DNA of 64,000 nucleotides, taken from the NCBI GenBank assembly GCA_041745765.1, contig JBGTIH010000117.1, positions 1-64,000 of the forward strand, written 5' to 3'. The notes beneath the pieces were generated by a model. That model worked only from the letters and a program-made list of their open reading frames with translations, did not search any database and had not been told where the DNA came from. This document shows positions 25,386 to 34,179 of this stretch, in pieces. The DNA comes from JAHCHG01 sp041745765. Its GTDB lineage: Bacteria; Acidobacteriota; Blastocatellia; Pyrinomonadales; Pyrinomonadaceae. Position numbers and translations under genes: made by a program. Each line of letters begins with the position of its first letter. The first letter of the stretch is position 1.

Positions 25386-25830
25386 AAGAATTGCAGAAAA
25401 TTGCAAAACCTCTGAAACTTAAAAAAATCTAATTTTTGAGTTTCAGAATAAATGATTATATTAACCACAGATATTAACGATTTGGAACCTGGATTTTGTA
25501 AAACGGACTCATATATTATCGAGAAAAAGTTTATGAATATCAGATTGATGGTCGTTTTATCTGTGGTTAACTAAGAAAAGACGAAACTTTTAAATATTTC
25601 CATATTTTCTGGAACGACACGTTTATTGAAACTTATATAAAGGTGAACGACCGAAACCGCATTATTTATTTGGGTATTTAATGAAATACGAGGAATAACG
25701 TGCAATTTTTACAAAACTTTGGTATAGTTCCACATAAAGTTTATTGAATTTTAGAGATATTATTACTTGTAAAAGATTTGTTTATTCAATGATATTTACT
25801 AAAAATTCGCTATATAAAGAGATGAGAAAA
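25386..25830. other. Intergenic region after pnp with two inverted repeats
   Basis: TCTGAAACTT...GAGTTTCAGA (25411-25447) may terminate pnp but lacks a T run after the stem. A second inverted repeat, TTAACCACAGATA (25461-25473) against TATCTGTGGTTAA (25558-25570), encloses ~85 bp. The rest is AT-rich and must contain the promoter of the next gene; no clear boxes identified. Confidence 0.5.
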
Positions 25831-26427
25831 ATGCAATTTAAAATAATTTTTTCGACTATAGTTTTGGTTTCGACGTTAATTATTGCTGATTCGATAAATG
25901 CTGCACCGGTCAAGTTTAATCAGATAATACAAGTAGTAAATGCCAAACCGGGCAAAGCTAATTCGGGCAGTTTCGCAAAATTGAGATTATCTAATAATTC
26001 AATTGTCGCCTTGAACGGGGACGGCGACGATGATGATAAGAAGAAAAAAACTGAAACCCTGCCGCAAGATGGACGTGTGATTATTACGTCAACGGCAGAG
26101 ATCGCAGAAAATATTGAAGATTGCCAATGTGATGACACTGATCCGTTTATTGCAACCCGCGGTGGTTTTCCAAAGTGGCCTCTTTTTGGCTTAGGCGCAA
26201 TTCCGCTCGGTTTCATTAAAACAGGAGAAGGCGAAACACCGACCCCGACTACGACACCGCCGACAACAGGAACGCCGACACCGACGACTCAGACACCGAC
26301 ACCGGAACCACCTATTCCTGAACCGATGACTTTACTGCTTTTCGGCACCGGACTTGCCGGAGTCGGACTTGCCGCTCGCCGACGCTTTGGTAGGAAAATA
26401 GAAGGCGAGGAAGAAGTTGCTGAATAA
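25831..26427 (+). CDS. PEP-CTERM sorting domain protein
   Basis: 198 residues. The N-terminus has a signal peptide (MQFKIIFSTIVLVSTLII, cleavage probably after NAA), the middle is a poorly conserved extracellular region with acidic GDGDDDDKKKK and a Thr/Pro-rich linker (TPTPTTTPPTTGTPTPTT), and the C-terminus has the PEP-CTERM signal: PEPMTLLLFGTGLAGVGLAA followed by RRRFGRK. Such proteins are sorted by the EpsH/XrtA exosortase to the envelope or exopolysaccharide matrix. The tail after the basic cluster (IEGEEEVAE) is unusually long. The start was chosen for the spacing of GATGAG to this ATG; 25822 is an alternative. Function unknown. Confidence 0.8.
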   Translation: MQFKIIFSTIVLVSTLIIADSINAAPVKFNQIIQVVNAKPGKANSGSFAKLRLSNNSIVALNGDGDDDDKKKKTETLPQDGRVIITSTAEIAENIEDCQCDDTDPFIATRGGFPKWPLFGLGAIPLGFIKTGEGETPTPTTTPPTTGTPTPTTQTPTPEPPIPEPMTLLLFGTGLAGVGLAARRRFGRKIEGEEEVAE

Positions 26428-26498
26428 GTGCTGAGTTGTTTTGACCAATTGCGTTATATACCAAAATGCTTTTTGGGAGAAGTTTGAGGAATAAGAAG

Positions 26499-27464
26499 AT
26501 GAAAAAAATCAGATATAGTTTATTATTTATTTTGATATTTACCTTAGGGTTGACAACGGTGTTTGCAAACGGAAATGGTAAAAACGGCAAAGGTGATGAG
26601 ACGAAAAGACCGAAAAATACGGGGATTTTAACTGTTCAAACCACTCCGAAATCGTTGACCGTAAGAGTTGACGGACAGGTTATCGGGATGAGCGGAGTTG
26701 AACAGGCAGCTGAGTTTTATCTTGCACCGGGTTTTCATACGCTCGAAATCGAAGCTCCGAACGCCAAACCTTTTGTCAAACAAATCGAAATCAGAAGAGA
26801 CCGTAAAGAATGTATCTGTCTGAACATTGTTGAAAGAACAGAATCAAAAGCCTGTCCGTATAATATAACCGTTGACGGACCAGATAAGGTTTTAGAAGGC
26901 GATTTAATCACATTTGCCTCGATTGACGCTTTGAATTATCCGACTCCTCTAAACTACGTCTGGCGCGTTTCGCCGACAACGGCTCGCATCACCAGCGGAC
27001 TCGGAACTTCGGCAATTACGGTTGACACTACCGGAATGGGCGGAAAATCAATCACCGCCGAACTCGATGTCAGCGACGGGCTTTATGCCGAGCAATGCGC
27101 TCAAAGACTTCCGGTTGCTACAATGGTCGAATCTCTGCCGATAGAAGAAGCTATCAAGTTTGACGAGTTTGAATCGAAATCGTTTGATGACGACAAAGCG
27201 CGACTTGACCAGTTTGCTATTCAGATGCAAAACAATCCTGATCATCAAGGTTATATTATAATGTATCAAGGAACTGACCGGAACAGTATGAGAAACAGAA
27301 ATGTTGATCTTTTAAGCAAACGGACGATGGATTATCTGGTCAATGCCAGAGGCGTTGATCCGAGCCGCATCGTCATAACGAAGTGGGGAACGCGCCCGAC
27401 AACCGTCTATGAACTGTGGCTGATTCCGCCGGGAGCGAAAATACCCGTTCCTAACGGCAACTGA
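26499..27464 (+). CDS. Secreted PEGA/PKD-like protein with OmpA-like C-terminus
   Basis: 321 residues. A signal peptide (MKKIRYSLLFILIFTLGLTT, cleaved near VFA) is followed by a PEGA-like domain (TVQTTPKSLTVRVDGQVIG, LAPGFHTLEIEA), a PKD/Ig-like segment (VEGDLITFASIDA-like, here VLEGDLITFASI), and a C-terminal region with QGYIIMYQGTDRNSMRNRNV and LVNARGVDPSRIVITKWGTR, which matches the OmpA/peptidoglycan-binding pattern of ordered loops, although divergent. Strong RBS GAGGA 8 bp before ATG. It follows the PEP-CTERM gene by 71 bp and may be co-transcribed. Family assignment is by pattern only. Confidence 0.65.
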   Translation: MKKIRYSLLFILIFTLGLTTVFANGNGKNGKGDETKRPKNTGILTVQTTPKSLTVRVDGQVIGMSGVEQAAEFYLAPGFHTLEIEAPNAKPFVKQIEIRRDRKECICLNIVERTESKACPYNITVDGPDKVLEGDLITFASIDALNYPTPLNYVWRVSPTTARITSGLGTSAITVDTTGMGGKSITAELDVSDGLYAEQCAQRLPVATMVESLPIEEAIKFDEFESKSFDDDKARLDQFAIQMQNNPDHQGYIIMYQGTDRNSMRNRNVDLLSKRTMDYLVNARGVDPSRIVITKWGTRPTTVYELWLIPPGAKIPVPNGN

Positions 27465-27488
27465 TCTGATTCAAAACAATCTTCGATT

Positions 27489-27523
27489 AAGGACGGCTTG
27501 TGAAAAAGAGTCGTCCTTTTTTG
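27489..27523 (+). terminator. Rho-independent terminator
   Basis: AAGGACGGCT pairs with AGTCGTCCTT, followed by TTTTTG; it ends the 25.8-27.5 kb secreted-protein unit. Confidence 0.8.
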
Positions 27524-27672
27524 TTTTGTCCTTTGTCGGTTGTCCTTCGTCCGTTGTAAAATTTTCGTTTTACGAATTAAAATTTATAAAAATAAGAAGT
27601 TTAAGGATTTGCGAGATTTATCGAACTTAAAAAAACAATCCAAAATCCAAAATCCAAAATCCAAAATCTAAA
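27524..27672. repeat. glyS upstream spacer: 7-bp repeats (TGTCCTT; TCCAAAA)
   Basis: TGTCCTTTGTCGGTTGTCCTT after the terminator and four TCCAAAA units just before the glyS ATG (27639-27667). No obvious hairpin partner for the latter within the spacer. Confidence 0.75.
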
Positions 27673-27674
27673 TT

Positions 27675-29048
27675 ATGTCAGCAGAAAATATCGAAACAAT
27701 AGTAAATCTATCAAAACGACGCGGCTTTGTTTTTCCTTCATCCGACATTTACGGCGGCTTGGGAAGCAGTTGGGATTACGGTCAGCTCGGCGTTGAACTG
27801 GCAAACAATATCAAGCAAAATTGGTGGCGTTGGCTCGTTTATGACCGCGACGACATCGAGGGAATTGATTCTTCGATCATTCAAAATCGCCTCGTCTGGA
27901 AATATTCCGGACACGAAGACACATTTTCCGATCCGATGGTTGATTGCCGCGAATGCAAATCGCGCCTTCGCGCCGACAAACTCGAAAAACCGGAATGTCC
28001 GAACTGCGGTTCAAAAGATTTAACCGAACCGCGACCGTTTAATCTGATGTTCAAAACGACGATCGGCGCGACTTCCGCCGAAGACGATCCGATGGCACTT
28101 GCCTATTTGCGTCCCGAAACCGCGCAGGGAATTTTTATAAATTTCCTGAATGTTCTGAATACTTCGCGGAGATAGTTGCCGTTCGGCATCGCGCAGATCG
28201 GAAAATCTTTCCGCAACGAAGTTACGCCGGGAAATTTCATTTTCCGCACACGCGAATTTGAGCAGATGGAAATGGAATACTTCGTCAATCCCGAAGACGC
28301 GCCGCGCATTCTTCAGGAATGGATTGATTCATTCTGGCAATGGTTTCAAGGTTTGGGAATTTCCGAAAAAAATCTTCTTAAGTATGAACAAACCGAGAAA
28401 GAACGCGCTCATTACGCCGTGCGGACGGTTGATATTTTGTATCGTTTTTTTCCCGAACGCGAAGACGAAGACAAACAATGGGACGAACTAATGGGAATTG
28501 CCAACCGCACCGATTATGATCTAAAAGCGCATTCCAAAAAGCCGGAAGACGCGGAAGGAAAACGATTTAATCAAGACTCGACCGAAGATCTGTCATATTT
28601 CGATCCGCACACGAACAAGCGTTTTTACCCGTATGTCATCGAACCGGCGGCAGGCGTAAATCGCACGATGCTCGCAGTTTTGATGGACGCTTACACCGAA
28701 AAAGAAGACGAACGCGGCGAAAAGCGTGTAATATTAAAACTGAAACCCGAACTCGCGCCGATCAAGGTGGCGATTTTGCCTTTAATGAAAAACAAAGACG
28801 AAATCGTCGAACTGGCGAAAAAGATCAAAAAAGATTTGCTCGGCTCGATGCGCGCAGTTTATGACGACACGGGCAGCATCGGCAAGCTTTACGCGAGGCA
28901 AGACGAAATCGGTACGCCTTTCTGTATTACGGTTGATTTCGAATCTCTGGACGACAATACCATAACCGTCAGAGACAGAGACACCTGGCAACAAGAGAGA
29001 GTAAATGCCGATCAACTGAAGAATTATTTGCGGGATCGTTTGGATTAA
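27675..29048 (+). CDS. glyS: Glycyl-tRNA synthetase interrupted by in-frame TAG
   Basis: Class II single-chain GlyRS (archaeal/eukaryotic/Gram-positive GlyQS type), which charges tRNA-Gly. Reading straight through 27675-29048 gives one family-length protein: KRRGFVFPSSDIYGG start, zinc-type insert CRECKSRLRADKLEKPECPN, motif YLRPETAQGIFINFLNVLNT, then FGIAQIGKSFRNEVTPGNF and REFEQMEMEYF (motif 2), PYVIEPAAGVNRTMLAVLMD (motif 3) and an anticodon-binding domain. A TAG at 28173-28175 replaces the lysine expected in the conserved SRRKLPFGIAQ stretch (AAG to TAG is one substitution). No other glyS is in the window. It may be a base-call error, a real pseudogene with another copy elsewhere, or suppressed; not a separate second gene. 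Confidence 0.88.
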
Positions 29049-29097
29049 ACAAAGATATGAAATCTTTAAAGTATTATTTTCAATAACCATTTTTTGT

Positions 29098-29301
29098 ATG
29101 AATACTCAATCAAAAAAGTTAGTTATTAATGGTAAAGAGTTAAAGTGTTTAGTTTGTCAACACGATGAATTTTGGGAAAGAGAAGCGCAATTAAACACTG
29201 CCGCTGCAAGTTTTTTCGGTTTTGATTTTGCAAATCCAACAGGAAGGTGTGTGATTTGTGATAATTGCGGATATATTCACTGGTTTTTTCCGAAGAATTG
29301 A
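29098..29301 (+). CDS. Small zinc-ribbon nucleic-acid-binding-type protein
   Basis: 67 residues with two CxxC pairs: CLVCQHDEFWEREAQLNTAA and CVICDNCGYIHWFF. The spacing and the aromatic end resemble the short Zn-ribbon proteins of the COG3478 (DUF2082) type, predicted to bind nucleic acid; assignment from memory of the pattern. No strong RBS. Followed by the degenerate cca fragment. Confidence 0.65.
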   Translation: MNTQSKKLVINGKELKCLVCQHDEFWEREAQLNTAAASFFGFDFANPTGRCVICDNCGYIHWFFPKN

Positions 29302-29304
29302 TAG

Positions 29305-29440
29305 ATGAATAATATATCCTCAAAAAATCATAAAACTTGCCGAAACGATTAAGCAAAACGGCGGACGCACGATGCTTGCCGGCGGCTGTGTGAATGATTT
29401 GTCTGAACATCGAATCGAAGGATTGAGACGTTGTCCTTTT
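29305..29440 (+). pseudogene. Degenerate 5' fragment of cca
   Basis: The translation IIKLAETIKQNGGRTMLAGG, then CVNDLSEHRIEG, matches residues ~8-40 of the intact cca product at 42859 (IIRLAETIRQNGGRAMLVGG, CVRDELMG). DNA identity is high over ~70 bp and then decays. An ATG at 29305 occupies the place of the cca start but is out of frame by one base with the rest. Everything after about codon 40 is missing. A broken partial duplicate, same orientation as the intact gene 13.5 kb away. Confidence 0.8.
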
Positions 29441-29448
29441 CAAACAAG

Positions 29449-29469
29449 AAAAAAACGGGCGCGGGCGCC
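29449..29469 (-). terminator. Terminator of the kinase gene
   Basis: On the minus strand GGCG-CCCG-CGCC is followed by CG and a run of seven T, just after the kinase stop codon. The stem is short but GC-only. Confidence 0.5.
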
Positions 29470-29475
29470 TAGGTT

Positions 29476-32139
29476 TTATTTTGCTTCCGTCAAAAGTTTT
29501 TCGAGTTTTGCCAGTTCCGCTTTCGCGTCTTTTCTGACCTTTTCGTCCGCAAGTAATTCCTGAGCTTTTTGCAGATTTTCCAGTGCTTTTGCCGGTTGTT
29601 TGTTTTTCAGCAAAACTTCACCGTAGTCTATATAAACTGCGGCAAAACGTCTTTGATTAAGCGCGGAAAGTTTTTCCCGGTTTAATAAATCCGTGTAAAT
29701 TGCCAACGCTTTTGAATAAAATTCGGCGGCTTTATTGAGGTTTAGATTTAATCCGTTAACGTAGCCTAATAAAGCCGTATTTTCTGCCAAACGCATTTTT
29801 TTTTCAAGATTTTCGGCATCGGAATCAGCCATTTTCTGATAAAAAGTTTGAGCTTTTAAGATGTGCGATTGCGCTTGGTCGTATTTTTGTTCTAACAAAA
29901 ACGTTCTGCCCAATTCTTGCAAGCCGCGCGCTAAAGCGTTTTCGGCAAAGGCGTTTTTGGTATCGGCGTTAAAAATTTTCTCCCGGATTTCAATCGCCTT
30001 TTGGTAATTTTCTTTTGCGCCTTCAAAGTTTTTCGCGTCCCGCAAAGCTGAGGCAACCGAGCCGTATGTGAAAGACAAATCAAGCGAGGCGGAAACATCG
30101 TTTGGATTATTTTCGGCGTTTTCCAGATCAATTGCCAGAGAGTTTTGAAAATACTGCAAGGCTTTTTCGCTTTCTCCGCGCACTTGAAAAATGCTTCCCA
30201 TAGATTTGTAGGTTAAAGCGACATTGCGAAGATGATTTTTAGTATTCGGCGCGTCATCAATCGCCAGTTGTTGGTAGATTTCCAACGCTTTTTGATAATT
30301 TTCCAAACTTTCATCAAAGCTGTTTTGCGTGGTTTTCAGCGAAGCGATATTCCAGAAAGCTCTGGCTAAAGCACTTCTTATCTTGAGATCGTTCGGGAAA
30401 CGAGTTTGCAGATCGGCAAAAATTTGAAGTGCGCTTTGAAAACTTTTTTCCGTATTCGGCAGATCTCCGACATTCCGCTGCTGCCCGCCGATCGCAATTA
30501 ATAAATCTCCCAACATTTGCCGGTCTTCGACATTGTTCGGATTCTTTTCGGCAATTTTTTCCTGGATGGCAAACGCTTTTTGATAGCTTTGCAAAGCCTC
30601 GTCTGATTTGCCGACATTTCCCGTATTTCCTTCGCCTTGAATGTCGCCGACTTTTCGATAGGCTCTGGCAATATCGCGCTGTAAGTCGATATTTCCAGCG
30701 CTTTCGGCTGATAGATTATCTAAAAATTCAACCGAATCTCTCACCATTTTTTCACGCATTTCGGTTGCGCCGGGAAGTTTGGCGATGCCGTCGTGATACT
30801 CGAAAAGCACGATATTGGCGAGTTTGCGAACTTGCTCAAAACGATTTTCGGCTTTGGCGCGTTCACGATTTGCCGCAATTGCCTGCCAGATCGAAATGCC
30901 TGACAACAGCAGAATTACGGCGGCGATTGCCGTTCCGATTTTGTTTCGGCTGACAAATTTCGAGAAACGATAGAATGTTGAATCGGCAGTTGCCGTTACC
31001 GGCAGTCCTTTAAGAAATCGCCGAATATCTTCGGAAAATTCCGGCACGGTCTGATAACGTCTTTCCGGTTCTTTGCGTAATGCTTTGAGAATAATGTTGT
31101 CCAAATCACCTTTTAACGATTTTGGGTTTTGGATTTTGGATTTTGGATTTTCAGGAAAAGTTTTTTGTCTTTTGTTTTGTAGAGTTTTGCTGTCTAATTT
31201 GAAATTTGAAATTTGAAATCTTGAATTTGAAATTGCCGAAGGTCGAATGGGTTCAGCCGTCAAAACCAAATTCGCAATTTCCTGGTAGCTTTTTTTATCG
31301 GATCTGAACGGGCGAACGCCGCTTAAAAGCTCGTATAAAACCACGCCGAGCGAATAAACATCCGTTGCCGTCGTAATTTGCAAACCGTTTATTTGTTCGG
31401 GCGAAGCATATTCAGGCGTCAGCATTCGCGCCTGCATCGCGGTCGTCGTATTTTCAAATTCGTCGGAATCAAGCAGTTTGGCAATGCCGAAATCGAGCAG
31501 TTTCGGTATTCCGTCAGGTGTTACGAGAATGTTTGACGGTTTTATATCACGATGAATGATCAGATTTTGGTGAGCATATTTGACGGCTTTGCAGACGTTC
31601 TGAAAAATTTCCAGACGTTCGAAAGTGTTCAATTGATGAGCGTCGCAAAACTTTGTAATTGTTTCGCCCTCGATGTATTCCATCACAAAATACGGCAGAT
31701 CGTTTTCGGTCGAACCGGCGTCCAAAAGGTTAGCGATGTTCGGATGCGTCAGGCGTGAAAGAATCTGGCGTTCGCGGTCGAATCTTTTCAAAACGGCTTC
31801 GGTGTCCATTCCGCGTTTGATGATTTTGAGAGCGAATTTCTTATCCAAACCTTCCTTTTTCGCCAAAAAAACTTGTCCCATTCCGCCTGTGCCTAAACTA
31901 TCGAGAATTTTGTAACTGCCGATTGTTTTGCCGAGATACGATTTTCCGCCCAAACCGGATTCAACGGCAAAAGGTTCGGCAATGAAACTGGCAATTTTTT
32001 CGTGAGATTCGAGCAAACGGCTGACTTCCGAGCGAACAAAATCATCCTGTTCTGCTAAAAAACTGTCTCGTTCATTTTTCGGCAAATCAAGCGTTTGGTG
32101 AAAAATTTCTTTTATTTTCAGCCATTCAGGATCTTGCAT
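29476..32139 (-). CDS. Transmembrane Ser/Thr protein kinase with TPR repeats
   Basis: 887 residues from the ATG at 32139 (MQDPEWLKIKEIFHQTLDLP), behind AGAGATA; a longer frame to 32229 runs into the sigma factor gene and is rejected. Order: N-terminal ~70-residue PknB-type leader, kinase domain (GTGGMGQVF P-loop, FALKII lysine, HRDIKPSNILV catalytic loop, DFGIAK, YASPEQI), a TM segment near residue 405 (GTAIAAVILLLSGISIW), then ~450 residues of TPR repeats (e.g. AYRKVGDIQGEGNTG; YQKALEIYQQLA). It is downstream of the ECF sigma gene, a pairing common in Acidobacteriota, suggesting a shared signalling pathway. Within the kinase domain, after TAEPIRPSAIS, there is a ~40-residue insertion encoded by 7-bp repeats (FQISNFKL; NPKSKIQNPKS) before KGDLDNIILKALRKEPERRY. 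Confidence 0.93.
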   Translation of the reverse strand: MQDPEWLKIKEIFHQTLDLPKNERDSFLAEQDDFVRSEVSRLLESHEKIASFIAEPFAVESGLGGKSYLGKTIGSYKILDSLGTGGMGQVFLAKKEGLDKKFALKIIKRGMDTEAVLKRFDRERQILSRLTHPNIANLLDAGSTENDLPYFVMEYIEGETITKFCDAHQLNTFERLEIFQNVCKAVKYAHQNLIIHRDIKPSNILVTPDGIPKLLDFGIAKLLDSDEFENTTTAMQARMLTPEYASPEQINGLQITTATDVYSLGVVLYELLSGVRPFRSDKKSYQEIANLVLTAEPIRPSAISNSRFQISNFKLDSKTLQNKRQKTFPENPKSKIQNPKSLKGDLDNIILKALRKEPERRYQTVPEFSEDIRRFLKGLPVTATADSTFYRFSKFVSRNKIGTAIAAVILLLSGISIWQAIAANRERAKAENRFEQVRKLANIVLFEYHDGIAKLPGATEMREKMVRDSVEFLDNLSAESAGNIDLQRDIARAYRKVGDIQGEGNTGNVGKSDEALQSYQKAFAIQEKIAEKNPNNVEDRQMLGDLLIAIGGQQRNVGDLPNTEKSFQSALQIFADLQTRFPNDLKIRSALARAFWNIASLKTTQNSFDESLENYQKALEIYQQLAIDDAPNTKNHLRNVALTYKSMGSIFQVRGESEKALQYFQNSLAIDLENAENNPNDVSASLDLSFTYGSVASALRDAKNFEGAKENYQKAIEIREKIFNADTKNAFAENALARGLQELGRTFLLEQKYDQAQSHILKAQTFYQKMADSDAENLEKKMRLAENTALLGYVNGLNLNLNKAAEFYSKALAIYTDLLNREKLSALNQRRFAAVYIDYGEVLLKNKQPAKALENLQKAQELLADEKVRKDAKAELAKLEKLLTEAK
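31117..31236 (-). repeat. 7-bp repeats inside the kinase coding sequence
   Basis: Two arrays: TTTTGGA units at 31121-31152 and GAAATTT units at 31195-31234, with ~45 bp between. They are translated in frame as NPKSKIQNPKS and SNSRFQISNFKL. They are the same repeat class that fills the ribosomal operon spacers. Confidence 0.85.
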
Positions 32140-32180
32140 ATTATCTCTGCTTAAAAACGCGGAAATTTTCTCCGAATATT

Positions 32181-32729
32181 TCAGCTGTTTGAAATTTTGT
32201 CGTAAAGCCAGGTTCGGGCAAACGTCCATTCGCGAAAAGCGTTTGCGCGTGAAATTTGCAAAACCGTGGCGATTTCGTCAAAAGTCAGACCGGCAAAGTA
32301 TCGCAATTCAACGATTTTTGCCTGTAATTGATCGTGTCTGGCTAATTCTTCCAGAGCAAAATCCAGATCGAGCAAAGATTCATTGACCTCAATCGAAATC
32401 GTCTCGGAATCATCGAGCGGAATTTTTATGCCGTCGCGTTTATGGGCGTGTCTTTCGCGAGCGTGATCCACCAAAATCCGGCGCATCGCCTGCGAAGCAA
32501 CGCCGAAAAATTGTCCGCGATTTTCCCAATCAACCGAATGTTGATTGACCAATTTCAGATATGCTTCGTGAACGAGCGCGGTTGTCGGCAAAGTCTCGGC
32601 GTATTCATTCTGCAGCAGACGATGTGCGACGCGCCGGAGCTCGTCATAAACAATCGGCAAAAGCTGATCCAGCGATTCCTTCTTTCCGCTCTTCCAATCC
32701 TGCAAAAGTCTCGTAACTTCGTGCGCCAT
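32181..32729 (-). CDS. ECF-type RNA polymerase sigma factor (PF07638-like)
   Basis: 182 residues from MAHEVTRLLQDWKSGKKESL; a start at 32789 would add 20 unrelated residues. Sigma region 2 is in LLPIVYDELRRVAHRLLQNE and LVHEAYLKLVNQ; region 4 in IVELRYFAGLTFDEIATVLQ and SRANAFREWTFARTWLYDKI. The SWKxGxxxALDxLxPLVYxELRRxA pattern is typical of this acidobacterial/planctomycete ECF group. It is 41 bp upstream of the TPR kinase gene and divergent from a secreted-protein gene; a target promoter could not be identified. Confidence 0.92.
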   Translation of the reverse strand: MAHEVTRLLQDWKSGKKESLDQLLPIVYDELRRVAHRLLQNEYAETLPTTALVHEAYLKLVNQHSVDWENRGQFFGVASQAMRRILVDHARERHAHKRDGIKIPLDDSETISIEVNESLLDLDFALEELARHDQLQAKIVELRYFAGLTFDEIATVLQISRANAFREWTFARTWLYDKISNS

Positions 32730-32819
32730 AAAATTTTTTGATTTCTTGAAAAATTTTAGCAGAACTTCCGCGTTTATGTATAGAAACATTTTTTCCGAAG
32801 AGGAGCATTAAAACAGATT

Positions 32820-34088
32820 ATGTTAAATCGAACAATTTCAATTTTCTTGATTTTAGCAATTTCAGCCTTTCCGGCTTTTGCCGACTACAAAATTTCTCAG
32901 CAAACAATTATCGAAACTATGACTGTCGAAAATACAGTTTACTCGAAAGGCGTTCGTGAACGGCGTGAATCGAAAATCGATTTTGGCGGAGATGCCCAAA
33001 AAGCGGCAATGATGGCAAGTATGCTGCCGAATTTTATCGAGATTTCTCAATGCGATTTGAAGCAGGACGTAACGCTCAGCGAGGCGAAAAAATCGTATTT
33101 TGTTGATTATTACGATTGGTCGAGTTTGCCGCCCGAAATTCAAAAACGGCGACCGAATCAAAAAATCGTAATAAAAGGAACTTCGACGGTTTCTTCGGTT
33201 GTGATTGATTCAGGCAAGACTCAGATGATGTTCGGTTTTAAGGCGCGATGGCTCAAAAATGTGGTTACTGTTGAAAATTCGGCAGATTCCTGCGATGGGA
33301 AACAGAACGTGAAACTTGAAACGGAAGGCTGGTTTATAAAACTGTCGCTCGAACAGGAATCTTGCAAAGTGCCGCGAACTCCCGGAGAAGTCCGCGGATA
33401 TTGTCGCCCTGCAATCATTGTCAAATCCGCGCAAAATCCGGGATTTCTTCTCGAAGGCACGACGAAAATATATGATAACAATAAACTTCAGGGAACAACG
33501 AACATCAAAACGACCGCGCTTTCCAAAGCGACGCTTGACCAATCATTGTTTGAAATTCCCAAAGATTGGACTGAAGTTGATACGCTTTCCGAATTGATGC
33601 CGGGTTTTTCAAATGTCGCGCGGGATAATTCGGCAACGACAATTATCGGCAATTCCAACAAAAATTCGTCTGTGAAAACCATCGCCATTGATTTCTTTTC
33701 GGGCAACGCTTCCAAAGTTAATCAGGATGAGCTGCGCGGCTATATTTCCCAAAAAGTTTCCGCCGCCGGTTTTAGCGGTTTTCCGATAAATTCACAAGCC
33801 GAAATTACTTCGGGAAAATTTGCCAATGTCATCGGCGTCGAGCTTAAAAAAGTCAAAGAATCGGGCGGCGCAAAAATTGGCGGACTCTTCGGCAAAGTTA
33901 CGGGCAGCAGCGATGCCGCCAAACTCGGCGATTCCGAAGCCGAAATTGTCATGACGATTTACGCAAGCGACGGCAAAACCGTGGTTGCCAGTATGACCGC
34001 CGCCGAAAAAGTTAAGGGCAAAGGAAACGATGCCGTTAAAGCCGCGATTGATAAAATTTTAAGCGGTTTATTGGAAAAAATTAAATAG
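32820..34088 (+). CDS. Secreted protein of unknown function
   Basis: 422 residues with a signal peptide (MLNRTISIFLILAISAFPAF, cleaved before DYKIS). No family recognised. The mature part is a beta-rich-looking region (DYKISQQTIIETMTVENTVY), with KSYFVDYYDWSSLPPEIQKR, and a C-terminal half with ISQKVSAAGFSGFPINSQAE and two runs of AE-rich sequence ending GLLEKIK. It is divergent from the ECF sigma gene across a 90-bp gap; GAGGAGCATT lies upstream of the start. Confidence 0.75.
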   Translation: MLNRTISIFLILAISAFPAFADYKISQQTIIETMTVENTVYSKGVRERRESKIDFGGDAQKAAMMASMLPNFIEISQCDLKQDVTLSEAKKSYFVDYYDWSSLPPEIQKRRPNQKIVIKGTSTVSSVVIDSGKTQMMFGFKARWLKNVVTVENSADSCDGKQNVKLETEGWFIKLSLEQESCKVPRTPGEVRGYCRPAIIVKSAQNPGFLLEGTTKIYDNNKLQGTTNIKTTALSKATLDQSLFEIPKDWTEVDTLSELMPGFSNVARDNSATTIIGNSNKNSSVKTIAIDFFSGNASKVNQDELRGYISQKVSAAGFSGFPINSQAEITSGKFANVIGVELKKVKESGGAKIGGLFGKVTGSSDAAKLGDSEAEIVMTIYASDGKTVVASMTAAEKVKGKGNDAVKAAIDKILSGLLEKIK

Positions 34089-34093
34089 GAAAT

Positions 34094-34179
34094 CATCCAC
34101 GAAGTTTCACGAAGAAAACACGAAGAAAAAAAATAAATTTTAACAATTTTCGTGCCCACTTCGTGAAACTTCGCGGATG
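34094..34179. repeat. 21-bp inverted repeat between two secreted-protein genes
   Basis: CATCCACGAAGTTTCACGAAG (34094-34114; split here as CATCCACGAAG + TTTCACGAAG) faces CTTCGTGAAAC + TTCGCGGATG (34159-34179), one mismatch. The right arm reaches the next gene's first ATG, so it could hide its start region. Confidence 0.8.

Noticed and set aside
28176..29048. Second half of glyS as a separate gene starting with TTG
   Set aside because: No RBS, begins in the middle of a conserved motif, and reads on in the same frame as the first half; more simply one interrupted gene.
29372..29563. Short plus-strand frame after the cca fragment
   Set aside because: It continues from the cca remnant into the antisense of the kinase gene.
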